From positions 1-64,000 of the forward strand of contig NZ_LXVY01000044.1 of NCBI RefSeq assembly GCF_001650735.1: a stretch of 64,000 bases of DNA, in the 5' to 3' direction. Below are positions 41,900 through 50,734 of this stretch, piece after piece (position 1 is the first letter of the stretch; each line of letters starts with the position of its first letter). Position numbers and translations under genes: made by a program. The stretch comes from Sphingomonas sp. TDK1. Its GTDB lineage: Bacteria > Pseudomonadota > Alphaproteobacteria > Sphingomonadales > Sphingomonadaceae. A model generated the notes under the pieces. It did no database searches. It had not been told where the DNA came from and saw only the letters and a list, made by a program, of their open reading frames with translations.

Positions 41900-44815
41900 A
41901 TGCTGCGCAAGCGACTTTGGACGATGCTGCTCGCGCCGGCGCTGCTGGCCGCGGCGCCGTCTCCTGCCCAGGCGCCCGTCCAGCCGAGCATCGCCCAATA
42001 TGACCTTCGCGCCTGGAAGCTGGTCGACGGTGCCCCGCCCGACATTTGGGCGTTGGCGCAATCGCGCGACGGCTTCCTGTGGCTGGGCACCGGCGCCGGA
42101 CTCTACCGGTTCGACGGGATCACGTTTGAGCCCATCCGGCCGAGGATCGGCCACTTCCCCTCCCGCAATATCACCGCCCTCCTCGCGGATCCGGACGGCA
42201 GCCTCTGGATCGGTCACTTTGCCGGACAGGTCTCGCACCTCCGGGACGGCAGGATCGAAAGCTTCGGCAGCCCCAATGCCGTGGTCGAGCAGCTGGCGCG
42301 CGGGCGGGACGGGGCCATCTGGGCCGCGATGACCGGGCTGCAGGGAGGGCTGTTCCGCGTCGCCGGCGATCACCTCGTGCGGATCGGCAGCGATCGCGGC
42401 ATGCCCGACGGGCCCGCCTACAGCGTCATCGCCGCGCGGGATGGGGCGATCTGGGTGGCGACCGGGTCGGGCGTGCGGGTGTTGCGACCGGGCAGCGGCC
42501 GGTTCGTACCTGTCTTCAAGGATCTGCACCGCACGCGCCTGGCCGAGGCGCCGGACGGGGGCATCTGGGCCTCGGCCGATCCGGCCGACGCCGCGCGCGC
42601 ACGGGCAGCGGGGCTGGGCGTTCCGCCACTGCCGCCAGGATTGCGCCCTCCAGCGGCCGATCGCATGCGGTTCACGCGCGACGGCACGTTGTGGCGGTCG
42701 TTGTTCGCGGGCGGCGTGTTGCAGACGCGCGGACTGACCGGGACCGGAAGCCCGCAATTCGCCCGCCTCACCACCAAGCAGGGGCTCCCCTCCCTCGTCG
42801 CGGTGCCGATGCTGGAGGACCGCGAGGCCAATCTGTGGATCGGCACCAATCTCGGCCTGCTCCGCATGCGTCCGGTCAGCGCCGCCACCGCAGTGCACGT
42901 CGACGACAAAATCCTGGGCGGTTTCGAACTTGCAGTGACGCGCGACGGGACCGTGTTCGCCGCCAATGTCCATAATCTGTATCGCGCCCGCCCCGGGGAG
43001 CCGATGCAATGGATGCGGCGGTTCGACGAACCGATCGCGATGATCGAGGCGGACGGTGCCGATCTCGTCCTTGCATTGCCGGGCAGACTGATGCGGCTGC
43101 GCGACGATCGCCTGTCCCCGCTCCCCGCCCCCGCCCCGCCAGGGCCCGTCGCCACCTGGGCGCGGGCGGGTGGCGAAGGCTGGATCTCGGTCGAGGATCT
43201 CGGCGTCTTCCGTCTCTCCGGCGGCCGCTGGCTGCCGCTGGAGCCGACCGACCAGCCCGCGCCGAGAATGTATACCGCATCCGGGAAGGACGGCGGCACC
43301 TGGTTCTACGGACGCGACCGCCTGTATCGGCGCGCAGGCGGCAGGCTGGCGCCCATCCCCGGGGACCGGATCGGCGCGATCGCGCTCGTTTCACAAGGTC
43401 CGGCCGGAACGCTGGTGGCCGGCGAGCTCGGGCTGGGACGGATCCAGGCCGGACGGCTCCATGCCCTGCGCGACAGCCGCGTGCCCGAACTCAGCGGCAT
43501 CACGGGCATCGCGCAGGCGCCCGACGGCACCGTCTGGATCAACGGCGTGCAGGGCCTCGTGCGCACCACCGCCACGGCGCTCGACGCCGCATTTGCCGAT
43601 CCCGCGGCGCCGCTTCCGCACCGGCTGTTCACCGCGGCGGACGGGCTGCCGGGCGTCGCCCAACAGGGCGCACAGAAGAGCACCGCAGTTCGGGGCGGCG
43701 ACGGACGGATCTGGGTGGCGGACAATGTCGGAATCGGATGGATCGATCCCCGGCGCATCGTGCAGAATCCGCTGCCGCCGCCCGTGACGATCCTCGGCCT
43801 TTCCGCCAACGGCAAGGACTATACCACGTCCCGCGCCGTGGCGCTGCCGGCGGGCACCACCAATCTGCGGATCGCCTATACCGCGCTCAGCCTCGCCGAA
43901 TCCGAGCGGGTGCGCTTCCGCTACCGGCTGATCGGCGTCGACCGCAACTGGATCGACGCAGGCGGCGCGCGCGAGGCCTATTACGCCAATCTCGGCCCCG
44001 GCAGCTGGCGCTTCCAGGTGATCGCCGCCAACAATGACGGCGTGTGGAATCGGCAAGGCGCCACCGTCGCCATCACCATTGCCCCGAGCTTTTATCAGAC
44101 CTGGTGGTTCCGGCTGCTGGCGATCGGCGTGGCGGCTTCGGCACTCTGGCTGTTCTATGCCTGGCGCTTGCGCGAGCAGATCGCACGCAGCCGCGCCCGC
44201 GCCGAAGCCCAGCTCGCCGAGCGCGAGCGGATCGCGCGCGAGCTGCACGACACGCTGCTGCAGAGCATGCAGGGGCTGATGCTTCGCTTTCAGGCCGCCG
44301 CCTATGCGACCGAGCCGGGATCGCGCGCGAATGCGATGCTGGAATCCGCGCTCGACCGCGCAGACGATGTGATGATCGAGGCGCGCGACCGGGTGCTGGC
44401 GCTGCGCCGCATTGCCGGACCGGGCGACCCGCAACCGCTGATCGAGGAACTGGCCCGCTGCCTCGTCGAGGAAGGGCTGGCCGTCAGCGTGAGCCGCGAA
44501 GGCCCGATGCTGCGCTTCCAGCCGGCCGAGCTCGAGCATATCCTGGCTGTGGTACAGGAGGCGCTGGCAAATGTCCGCCGCCATGCCGGCACTGCCCTGG
44601 CGCAGGTCCGCGTGCGCAGCACCATGGCCGGGCTGACCGTGGAGATCGTCGATCAGGGCCGCGGCATTCCGCCGGAGATCGCCGCGGCGGGCGCCAGGGC
44701 CGGGCACTTCGGGCTCAGCGGAATGCGCGAACGGGCGGCGGCCCTTGGCGGTACGATCGACGTGCGCCCCGGCGATCCGATCGGCACGATCGTTCGATTT
44801 ACCGTTCCGAGCTGA
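41900..44815 (+). CDS. sensor histidine kinase with periplasmic beta-propeller
   Basis: A 971-residue membrane sensor. A signal peptide (LLAPALLAAAPSPAQA) is followed by repeated two-component-regulator propeller blades (DGFLWLGTGAGLYRFDG, DGAIWVATGSGVRVL, EANLWIGTNLGLLRM), a Y_Y_Y domain (RFRYRLIGVDRNWIDAG), one membrane helix (WWFRLLAIGVAASALWLF), a HisKA_3 dimerisation domain with His in ERIARELHDTLLQSMQG, and a C-terminal ATPase domain. Such sensors often detect polysaccharides or their breakdown products. No NarL-type response regulator is adjacent. GGGAGG precedes the ATG at 41900. Confidence 0.9.
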   Translation: MLRKRLWTMLLAPALLAAAPSPAQAPVQPSIAQYDLRAWKLVDGAPPDIWALAQSRDGFLWLGTGAGLYRFDGITFEPIRPRIGHFPSRNITALLADPDGSLWIGHFAGQVSHLRDGRIESFGSPNAVVEQLARGRDGAIWAAMTGLQGGLFRVAGDHLVRIGSDRGMPDGPAYSVIAARDGAIWVATGSGVRVLRPGSGRFVPVFKDLHRTRLAEAPDGGIWASADPADAARARAAGLGVPPLPPGLRPPAADRMRFTRDGTLWRSLFAGGVLQTRGLTGTGSPQFARLTTKQGLPSLVAVPMLEDREANLWIGTNLGLLRMRPVSAATAVHVDDKILGGFELAVTRDGTVFAANVHNLYRARPGEPMQWMRRFDEPIAMIEADGADLVLALPGRLMRLRDDRLSPLPAPAPPGPVATWARAGGEGWISVEDLGVFRLSGGRWLPLEPTDQPAPRMYTASGKDGGTWFYGRDRLYRRAGGRLAPIPGDRIGAIALVSQGPAGTLVAGELGLGRIQAGRLHALRDSRVPELSGITGIAQAPDGTVWINGVQGLVRTTATALDAAFADPAAPLPHRLFTAADGLPGVAQQGAQKSTAVRGGDGRIWVADNVGIGWIDPRRIVQNPLPPPVTILGLSANGKDYTTSRAVALPAGTTNLRIAYTALSLAESERVRFRYRLIGVDRNWIDAGGAREAYYANLGPGSWRFQVIAANNDGVWNRQGATVAITIAPSFYQTWWFRLLAIGVAASALWLFYAWRLREQIARSRARAEAQLAERERIARELHDTLLQSMQGLMLRFQAAAYATEPGSRANAMLESALDRADDVMIEARDRVLALRRIAGPGDPQPLIEELARCLVEEGLAVSVSREGPMLRFQPAELEHILAVVQEALANVRRHAGTALAQVRVRSTMAGLTVEIVDQGRGIPPEIAAAGARAGHFGLSGMRERAAALGGTIDVRPGDPIGTIVRFTVPS

Positions 44816-44922
44816 TCGCTGACTTGCGTCCAAATTGTTTCTGAACCAGAAGAACGTTCGCAAGCCGCGACCGAGCATGGAGCGCATACGCACGGTTCGG
44901 AAGACGGCTAGAGGCAGGGGCA

Positions 44923-45951
44923 ATGAAAATCTACCACCGCACGCTGGAACAACTGCCGATCCAGACCCAGCCGCGCGTGGCTGCTTATGCGATCACGCTC
45001 TGCTTCTGTGCGATTGCGTGGTGGCTCCGGCTTGTGCTGGATCCTTATTTCCCCTCCGGCTTCCCATATCTTACGTTCTTCCCGGCGGTAATCCTCGCTT
45101 CCTTCCTGTTCGGCCGGGGCCCTGGCATTCTATCGGCCCTGATCTGTGGCCTGCTTGCCTGGTATTTTTTCATTCCGCCGATCAAGAGCTTTGCATTGGG
45201 GCATGGAACGGGGGTCGCGCTGGCCTTTTACGTGGGCGTGGTCGCGGTGGACATCCTGCTCGTCCATTGGATGCAGGTGGCCAATGCCCGGCTGGTCGCG
45301 GAACGGGAACGTTCCACGCAACTGGCCGCGCGCACCGAAATCCTGTTCGAGGAGCTCCAGCACCGCGTATCGAACAACCTGCAAATGGTCGGCGCGATGC
45401 TGGCCTTGCAGCGCCGCGCCGTGGCGGACGGCGAAGCCAAGCGGGCGATCGGGGATGCCGCCAACAAGCTGCAACTGATCGGTCGGATCCAGCGACGACT
45501 ATATGGCAGCCGCGGCGAGCCGCTCGCGCTGGACGCCTTTCTCTCCGCGCTGGTCGCCGATCTTGCGGAAAGCGGTGGCAAACCCGGCATCCGGCATGGG
45601 GTGGAAGCGAACAGCGCGTTGCTGCTGCCGCCGGACCGCGCGATTCCGGTCGCGCTCATCGTGGCGGAAGCCATTGCCAACGCCGTGGAGCACGGGTTCG
45701 CCGATCGCGAAACGGGCAACATCCTGGTTTCGGTGGGGTGCGAGGGCGACCGGCTTTCGCTGACGGTCCGCGACGATGGTGTGGGGGTGCCCGACACGTT
45801 CGACGTGCACGCAGCGGACAGTCTGGGCCTGCGGATCGCGCGCAATCTGGCGCGGGGCATGGATGCGACGCTCCGCATCCTCCCCGGGCGGCCCGGCACG
45901 CTGGTGGAACTGCGCGGCATTCCGCTGGACCGCATCGCCCGACCCGATTGA
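44923..45951 (+). CDS. HisKA_2/HWE-type sensor histidine kinase with DUF4118 domain
   Basis: A 342-residue membrane kinase. The N-terminus has four close helices of the KdpD-like DUF4118 type (YLTFFPAVILASFLFGRGPG), then a coiled linker, the HisKA_2 phospho-acceptor ELQHRVSNNLQMVGAMLALQ, and an ATPase domain with AEAIANAVEHGF and RDDGVGVP. Kinases of this group in alphaproteobacteria often feed the PhyR-EcfG general stress response, but no phyR or nepR is here. It is 107 bp after the propeller kinase on the same strand, forming a pair of kinases without a response regulator. Confidence 0.88.
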   Translation: MKIYHRTLEQLPIQTQPRVAAYAITLCFCAIAWWLRLVLDPYFPSGFPYLTFFPAVILASFLFGRGPGILSALICGLLAWYFFIPPIKSFALGHGTGVALAFYVGVVAVDILLVHWMQVANARLVAERERSTQLAARTEILFEELQHRVSNNLQMVGAMLALQRRAVADGEAKRAIGDAANKLQLIGRIQRRLYGSRGEPLALDAFLSALVADLAESGGKPGIRHGVEANSALLLPPDRAIPVALIVAEAIANAVEHGFADRETGNILVSVGCEGDRLSLTVRDDGVGVPDTFDVHAADSLGLRIARNLARGMDATLRILPGRPGTLVELRGIPLDRIARPD

Positions 45952-46018
45952 CCCCTATCAAGGCCGCTGGCCCCTGCGTCGCCCATGCAGTAGACTGATC
46001 GCGTGGAGGGCGGCGACA

Positions 46019-46417
46019 ATGGAACAACGTTCTGGCACCCCGATGGCGACGCGACTGGGTTTCAAGCCGGGCATGCGCGTCTGGTTTCACGACATGCCCG
46101 CATCGGTGCGCGCGGCGATCGCGCCCGAGCGCGCGGCGCTGGAAGAGATGGGTTGCGCGACCGAAGGCGTTCAGGGCGTCCATCTCTTTGCATCGCGCTG
46201 CGACCATCTCCAGCGTGAACTGGGGGCGTTGCGCGACCTGGTGGCGGCCAACGGGTTCTGCTGGGTATCCTGGCCGGAGCCGGACGCCGCCTGCGAACTA
46301 TATGGCGATCGGGTCGCCGATCTGGCCGCGGCGCAGGGCTGGGAGGAACGCGACCGCTGTGCGTTCGAAGGCTGGTCGGGCGTGAAGCTGATTCCCGGGT
46401 TACGACCGAAATCATAA
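46019..46417 (+). CDS. DUF3052-like protein
   Basis: A 132-residue soluble protein. SGTPMATRLGFKPGMRVWF at the N-terminus, HLFASRCDHLQRELGALRDL in the middle, FCWVSWPEP and the ending CAFEGWSGVKLIPG fit the DUF3052 pattern, a small Rossmann-like family of unknown role. The start at 46019 agrees with this N-terminus. It stands 67 bp after the second kinase. No catalytic residues are recognisable. Confidence 0.65.
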   Translation: MEQRSGTPMATRLGFKPGMRVWFHDMPASVRAAIAPERAALEEMGCATEGVQGVHLFASRCDHLQRELGALRDLVAANGFCWVSWPEPDAACELYGDRVADLAAAQGWEERDRCAFEGWSGVKLIPGLRPKS

Positions 46418-46501
46418 AAAGCACGACATCGGTCAAAACTCCGTATTAATCGGAATGGACAGATACAGCGCATTCGGCAACGTTGGCCGCCATTCTCCTC
46501 T

Positions 46502-47167
46502 ATGAAAACAGATATGCGGCCCTGGAACCCCGACCTAGATCTGCCGGACGATGCGCGGATCGCTCACGCCGCAGCCTTTTGCGAGCATATCGCGACGCGC
46601 CACAGTTGTCGGAGCTTTTCCGCCAAGCCGGTGCCGCGGGCGATCATCGAGACTGCGATCGCTGCCGCCGGCACCGCACCCAGCGGCGCCAACCGCCGCC
46701 CCTGGCATTTCGCCGCCCTTTCCTCGACGGGCGCCAAGACCGCCTTGCGCGTCGCGGTGGAAGAAGAGGAGCGCACCTTCTACGGCGGCGTCGGCGGCAG
46801 CGAATGGCAGGGATTGTTGCGGGATCTCGGTGCGAGCGCGGAGAAGCCCTATCTCGAACTCGCGCCCTGGATCATCGTCGCCTTCGGGCAGATGCGGGCG
46901 AGCGAAACCTCGCGCTTTCCCAACCCCCATGTCGCCGAAAGTGTCAGCATCGCGTGCGGGCTCCTGCTGACAACGTTGCATACGGCCGGCCTGGCGACGC
47001 TGGTCCACACGGCGACACCGGCGCGCTTCCTCAACCGGCTGTGCCGGCGGCCCGAGCATGAAAGGCCGATCATGATGATCATCACCGGCCACCCTGCCCC
47101 CGGCGCGACGGTCCCCGCCGCCGCAGCGGAGCGCAAACCACTCGATCAGATCGCCAGCTGGCTCTAA
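46502..47167 (+). CDS. nitroreductase family protein, iodotyrosine deiodinase-like
   Basis: A 221-residue FMN enzyme of the nitroreductase fold. RHSCRSFSAKPVPRAIIETA and AGTAPSGANRRPWHF bind FMN, and the central SVSIACGLLLTTLHTAGLAT with the ending VPAAAAERKPLDQIASWL are strikingly like mammalian iodotyrosine deiodinase, closer than to NfsA/NfsB. Bacterial members can reductively dehalogenate halotyrosines or related phenols; the natural substrate here is open. No ribosome binding site is clear at ATG 46502. A DUF418 gene follows within 9 bases. Confidence 0.82.
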   Translation: MKTDMRPWNPDLDLPDDARIAHAAAFCEHIATRHSCRSFSAKPVPRAIIETAIAAAGTAPSGANRRPWHFAALSSTGAKTALRVAVEEEERTFYGGVGGSEWQGLLRDLGASAEKPYLELAPWIIVAFGQMRASETSRFPNPHVAESVSIACGLLLTTLHTAGLATLVHTATPARFLNRLCRRPEHERPIMMIITGHPAPGATVPAAAAERKPLDQIASWL

Positions 47168-47176
47168 GCGCGTCGG

Positions 47177-48421
47177 GTGCAACACCCGTCCCCACCCCGC
47201 CTGCTTTCGCTCGATCTGGTCCGCGGCACCGCCTTGTTGGGCATCCTGCTGCTCAACATCGTCAGCTTCGGCATGCCCGAGGCCGCCTATTTCAACCCGC
47301 GCGCCTATGGCGGCTGGCACGGGGCGGACCTCGTTGCCTGGGCGGTGAACTTTCTGTTCTTCGACGGGCGGATGCGGGGCCTGTTCTCGTTGCTGTTCGG
47401 CGCCTCGCTGCTGATCGTCACCGATGCGGCGGCGGCGGCGGGGCGCGATCCGGCGCGGGCGCATTATGCCCGCATGGGCTGGCTGCTGCTGTTCGGCCTC
47501 GCCCATCTGTGGCTGATCTGGCACGGCGACATCCTCGCCCATTATGCGCTGGTCGGCATGCTCGCCTTCCCGCTGCGCAAGCTGCCCGTTGCGCGGATGG
47601 TCAGCCTGGGGGCGGTGCTGGTGCTGGTCAGCACCGCGCTGTTCGGCACCCTCGCGCACGACGCCTGGCGGATGTCGCTGCTGCCCCAGCCGGCGCAGGG
47701 CGAATATGCCTCGCTGGTTGAGGCATTCGGCGTGCCGCCCGCCGCGCGGATCGCGACCGAGCTGGCAGTGCGCCGCGGCGACTATGCGGGGGTGGTGGGG
47801 CATCGGTTCGGCGAATATGCGACCAGCCCCTTCGCGATGCTGCTGGTCTATGGCTGGGAGACGCTGGGCTATATGCTGTTCGGCATGGCCGCGCTGCGCA
47901 CCGGACTGCTCGCAGGGGCCTGGCCGCGCGAAACCTATCGGCGGTGGTGGCTGCGCTGCTGGGCGATCGCCCTGCCCGTCTACGCGCTGCTGGCGGTCTG
48001 GCTGGTCGCTGCGAAGTTCAGCCTGTTCGCCGTGCTGATGGCGGCGGTGACGCTGCCCGGGCTGGTCCGGCCGGTGATGATCCTCGGCTGGGCCTGCCTG
48101 ATCCTGTACGCCGCGCGGCCCGAGGGCGGGCTCAGCCGCCGGGTCGCGGCGGCGGGGCGGATGGCCTTCTCCAACTATCTCGCGACCAGCCTGCTCTGCG
48201 TCTGGTGCTTCGACGGCTATGGCCTGGGCTGGTTCGGTCACCTCTCGCGCTGGCAGCTATATCCGGTGGTCCTTGGCGTGTGGGCGGTGCTGCTGGCCTG
48301 GTCGCAGCCCTGGCTCACCCGCTACCGCTATGGCCCGTTCGAATGGCTGTGGCGAAGCCTGGCACGGGGCAGCCTGCAACCCATTCGCAATAGCCTTGCG
48401 AATCGCTCGCAATCGCACTAG
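47177..48421 (+). CDS. DUF418 family membrane protein
   Basis: A 414-residue membrane protein with about ten helices. LLSLDLVRGTALLGILLLNI and FFDGRMRGLFSLLFGASLLI in the first third and AAGRMAFSNYLATSLLCVW near the end are the DUF418 (YeiB-like) signatures, with a possible acyltransferase-like fold. The role is unknown. The GTG start at 47177 has no clear ribosome binding site and lies 9 bases after the nitroreductase stop, so the two are co-transcribed. The 3' end of the gene carries a Fur-like palindrome belonging to bfd. Confidence 0.85.
   Translation: MQHPSPPRLLSLDLVRGTALLGILLLNIVSFGMPEAAYFNPRAYGGWHGADLVAWAVNFLFFDGRMRGLFSLLFGASLLIVTDAAAAAGRDPARAHYARMGWLLLFGLAHLWLIWHGDILAHYALVGMLAFPLRKLPVARMVSLGAVLVLVSTALFGTLAHDAWRMSLLPQPAQGEYASLVEAFGVPPAARIATELAVRRGDYAGVVGHRFGEYATSPFAMLLVYGWETLGYMLFGMAALRTGLLAGAWPRETYRRWWLRCWAIALPVYALLAVWLVAAKFSLFAVLMAAVTLPGLVRPVMILGWACLILYAARPEGGLSRRVAAAGRMAFSNYLATSLLCVWCFDGYGLGWFGHLSRWQLYPVVLGVWAVLLAWSQPWLTRYRYGPFEWLWRSLARGSLQPIRNSLANRSQSH
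48396..48412 (+). promoter_or_regulatory. Fur-like box upstream of bfd
   Basis: TTGCGAATCGCTCGCAA is an inverted repeat (TTGCGA / TCGCAA) that differs at two positions from the TTGCGAAT-N-ATTCGCAA form typical of alphaproteobacterial Fur sites. It lies 41 bp before the bfd start and inside the last codons of the DUF418 gene. Iron control of bfd and bfr is the natural reading, inferred from sequence alone. Confidence 0.6.
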
Positions 48422-48453
48422 ATCTTCGGCAGCGAGAGAATCGAGGAAATGCG

Positions 48454-48624
48454 ATGGTCGTCTGCGTGTGCAATGCCCTGCGGGAACGCGAAGTACGGGA
48501 AGCAGCGCGATCCGGCGCCCAGAGCGCCTGCCAGGCCTATCGTGCGCTCGGCTGCCAGGCGAAGTGCGGCCAGTGCGTTCCCTTTGCGCGCGCCATCATC
48601 GCCGAAGAACGGACCGCCGCCTGA
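48454..48624 (+). CDS. bfd: bacterioferritin-associated ferredoxin
   Basis: A 56-residue [2Fe-2S] ferredoxin that binds bacterioferritin and delivers electrons to release stored iron. The four cluster ligands are Cys4 and Cys6 (VCVCNALRE) and Cys38 and Cys41 (CQAKCGQCVPFAR), the exact Bfd pattern. Length is normal. GAGGAAA lies 4 bases before the ATG. It is followed by bfr after 69 bp and preceded by a Fur-like box, which would raise Bfd under iron starvation. Confidence 0.93.
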   Translation: MVVCVCNALREREVREAARSGAQSACQAYRALGCQAKCGQCVPFARAIIAEERTAA

Positions 48625-48693
48625 TACAACTTCCGCGGTTTCGCCCCGATCGTTTCGCGGCTAGGTTGTCGCTCAAACGAAAGGGATTTGCAT

Positions 48694-49176
48694 ATGAAGG
48701 GCGACGCCAAGGTTCTCGAGTATCTGAACGAGGTGCTGAAGAACGAGCTTACCGCGATCAACCAGTACTGGCTGCACTATCGCATGCTCGATCACTGGGG
48801 CGTGCAGAAGCTCGCCGAATTCGAGCGGCATGAATCGATCGACGAGATGAAGCATGCCGACTGGCTGTCGGAGCGCATCCTGTTCCTCGACGGCCTGCCC
48901 AATTTCCAGCTGCTCGGCCGCCTGCGCATCGGCGAGACGGTGGAGGAGCTGCTCCGCGCGGACCTCGCGCTGGAAGTGGAGGCGATCGCCGTGCTCCGCG
49001 ACGCGATCCAGCATTGCGAAACGGTGCGCGACTTCGTCAGCCGCGACCTGTTCCTCAAGATCCTCGATAGCGAGGAAGAGCATGTCGACACGCTGGAGCG
49101 CCAGTTCGACATGATCGAGCGCATGGGCCTGGAGAACTATATCCAGCTCAACAGCAAGCCCGCGGAAGCGGAATAA
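48694..49176 (+). CDS. bfr: bacterioferritin
   Basis: A 160-residue heme-containing ferritin that stores iron in a 24-subunit shell. Ferroxidase ligands are visible in KNELTAINQYWLHYR, RHESIDEMKHADWLSERILF (including the Glu-x-x-His) and DSEEEHVDTLERQ. The heme-coordinating Met52 is present. Start 48694 is chosen because AAGGG lies 8 bases upstream and gives the canonical MKGDAKVLEYLNEVL; an upstream TTG adds only two residues. It forms a pair with bfd. Confidence 0.96.
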   Translation: MKGDAKVLEYLNEVLKNELTAINQYWLHYRMLDHWGVQKLAEFERHESIDEMKHADWLSERILFLDGLPNFQLLGRLRIGETVEELLRADLALEVEAIAVLRDAIQHCETVRDFVSRDLFLKILDSEEEHVDTLERQFDMIERMGLENYIQLNSKPAEAE

Positions 49177-49186
49177 GCGCCGCCTT

Positions 49187-49228
49187 CCTGCTGCGCCCTC
49201 TCCCGCGAGCGGGAGGGGGACCAGCAGG
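49187..49228. terminator. long hairpin between convergent bfr and der
   Basis: CCTGCTG (49187-49193) pairs with CAGCAGG (49222-49228), enclosing a second stem CTCCCGC/GCGGGAG. It sits at a convergent junction and could stop transcription from either side. There is no T-run, so efficiency is uncertain. Confidence 0.6.
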
Positions 49229-49242
49229 AGCGAGGGGAGCGC

Positions 49243-50610
49243 TTACTCCTTGTCGCGGTCGAACGGATTCTTCGGCGCGCGGAGCACCAGCCGCACCGGC
49301 ACCGCGCCGAAATCGAACTCGCGCCGCAGCCCGTTGATCAGATAGCGCTGGTAGCTCATCGGCAGCAGGTCGACCCGCGTGCCGAACAGCACGAAGCTGG
49401 GCGGCCGCGTCTTGTTCTGCGTGACGTAGCGCGGCTTGATCCGCTTGCCGCCGGGCGCGGGCGGCGGATTGGCTTCGATCGCGCGCTCGAACCAGCGGTT
49501 GAGCTGGCCCGTCGACACGCGCCGCGACCAGGCATCACGCGTTTCGAACGCCACCCGCATCAGCGTATCCAGCCCCTTGCCGGTCACCGCCGACACCGTG
49601 AGCAGCGGCACGCCCTTCACCTGCGCCAGCCCCTCGTCCAGCGCGCCCTTCACGCCGTTGAACAGGCCGGAGGCATTCTCGGCCACGTCCCACTTGTTCA
49701 GTGCGATGATCAGCGCGCGACCTTCCTGGAGCACGCGATCGGCGATCTTGAGGTCCTGCACCTCCAGCCCGCGCGTCGCGTCGAGCAGCAGCACGACGAC
49801 CTCGGCGAAGTCGATCGACCGCAGCGTATCGGCGACCGAAAGCTTCTCCAGCTTCTCCTCGACCCGCGCCTTCTTGCGGAGGCCTGCGGTGTCGACCAGC
49901 CGCACCTTGCGGGGCTTGTCCTCGAAATCGGTCCACTCGTAATCGATCGAGATCGAGTCGCGGGTGATGCCCGCCTCGGGCCCGGTGATCATCCGGTCCT
50001 CGCCGAGGATGCGGTTGACCAATGTCGACTTGCCCGCGTTCGGGCGACCGACGATCGCCAGCTTGAGCGGCGCGTCGGGGCTTTCGGGGTCCTCCTCGGG
50101 CGCCTCGTCGTCGCGGTCGACATGCGGCAGCAGCGCCTCGAACAGATCCGCCACGCCCTCGCCATGCTCGGCCGAGAAGGGAATGGGATCGCCCAGCCCC
50201 AGCGCCATCGCCTCCAGCACGCCGGATTCACCCGCGCGCCCTTCGGCCTTGTTGGCCATCAGCACCACCGGGCGGTCGGTCGAGCGCAGCCAGCGGGCGA
50301 TTTCCTCGTCCAGCGGGGTCACGCCCGCGCGCGCGTCGATCAGGAACAGCGAGACGTCCGCCTCGCGCACCGCCGCCTCGGTCTGCGCGCGCATGCGGCC
50401 GGGGAGCGTCGCGGCATCCTCGTCCTCATAGCCCGCCGTGTCGATCACCCGGAACTCGAGGCCGAGCAGATTGGCATCGCCCTCGCGGCGATCGCGGGTG
50501 ACACCGGGCTGGTCGTCGACCAGCGCGAGGCGCTTTCCGACCAGCCGGTTGAACAGCGTCGACTTGCCCACATTGGGGCGTCCGATGATGGCGACGGTGG
50601 GCAAAGGCAT
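49243..50610 (-). CDS. der: ribosome biogenesis GTPase Der (EngA)
   Basis: A 455-residue essential GTPase with two tandem G domains: [16 protein letters not shown] with DTAGYEDED in the first, and [16 protein letters not shown] with [13 protein letters not shown] and ALNKWD in the second, then a KH-like domain ending [17 protein letters not shown]. It assists 50S ribosome assembly. Start 50610 ([13 protein letters not shown]) matches the family. It lies downstream of bamB but a terminator separates them, so der probably has its own promoter within 50611-50655. Confidence 0.97.
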   Translation of the reverse strand: MPLPTVAIIGRPNVGKSTLFNRLVGKRLALVDDQPGVTRDRREGDANLLGLEFRVIDTAGYEDEDAATLPGRMRAQTEAAVREADVSLFLIDARAGVTPLDEEIARWLRSTDRPVVLMANKAEGRAGESGVLEAMALGLGDPIPFSAEHGEGVADLFEALLPHVDRDDEAPEEDPESPDAPLKLAIVGRPNAGKSTLVNRILGEDRMITGPEAGITRDSISIDYEWTDFEDKPRKVRLVDTAGLRKKARVEEKLEKLSVADTLRSIDFAEVVVLLLDATRGLEVQDLKIADRVLQEGRALIIALNKWDVAENASGLFNGVKGALDEGLAQVKGVPLLTVSAVTGKGLDTLMRVAFETRDAWSRRVSTGQLNRWFERAIEANPPPAPGGKRIKPRYVTQNKTRPPSFVLFGTRVDLLPMSYQRYLINGLRREFDFGAVPVRLVLRAPKNPFDRDKE

Positions 50611-50654
50611 GATCGATTCTCTAACGCAGTCGAAAGGGCGACGCAAAGCCGCCG

Positions 50655-50692
50655 AAAAAATGAGAGGGGCCGGAGCGCTGCGCCCCGGCCCC
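50655..50692 (-). terminator. intrinsic terminator after bamB
   Basis: On the minus strand GGGGCCGG pairs with CCGGCCCC (50685-50692 with 50666-50673), continuing partly inward, and is followed by TCTCATTTTTT (A-run 50655-50660 on the plus strand). It separates the yfgM-bamB unit from der. Confidence 0.82.
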
Positions 50693-50734
50693 CTGGATGG
50701 GTATTCTGCCCGGCACGCGACCGGAACAGCAGGT

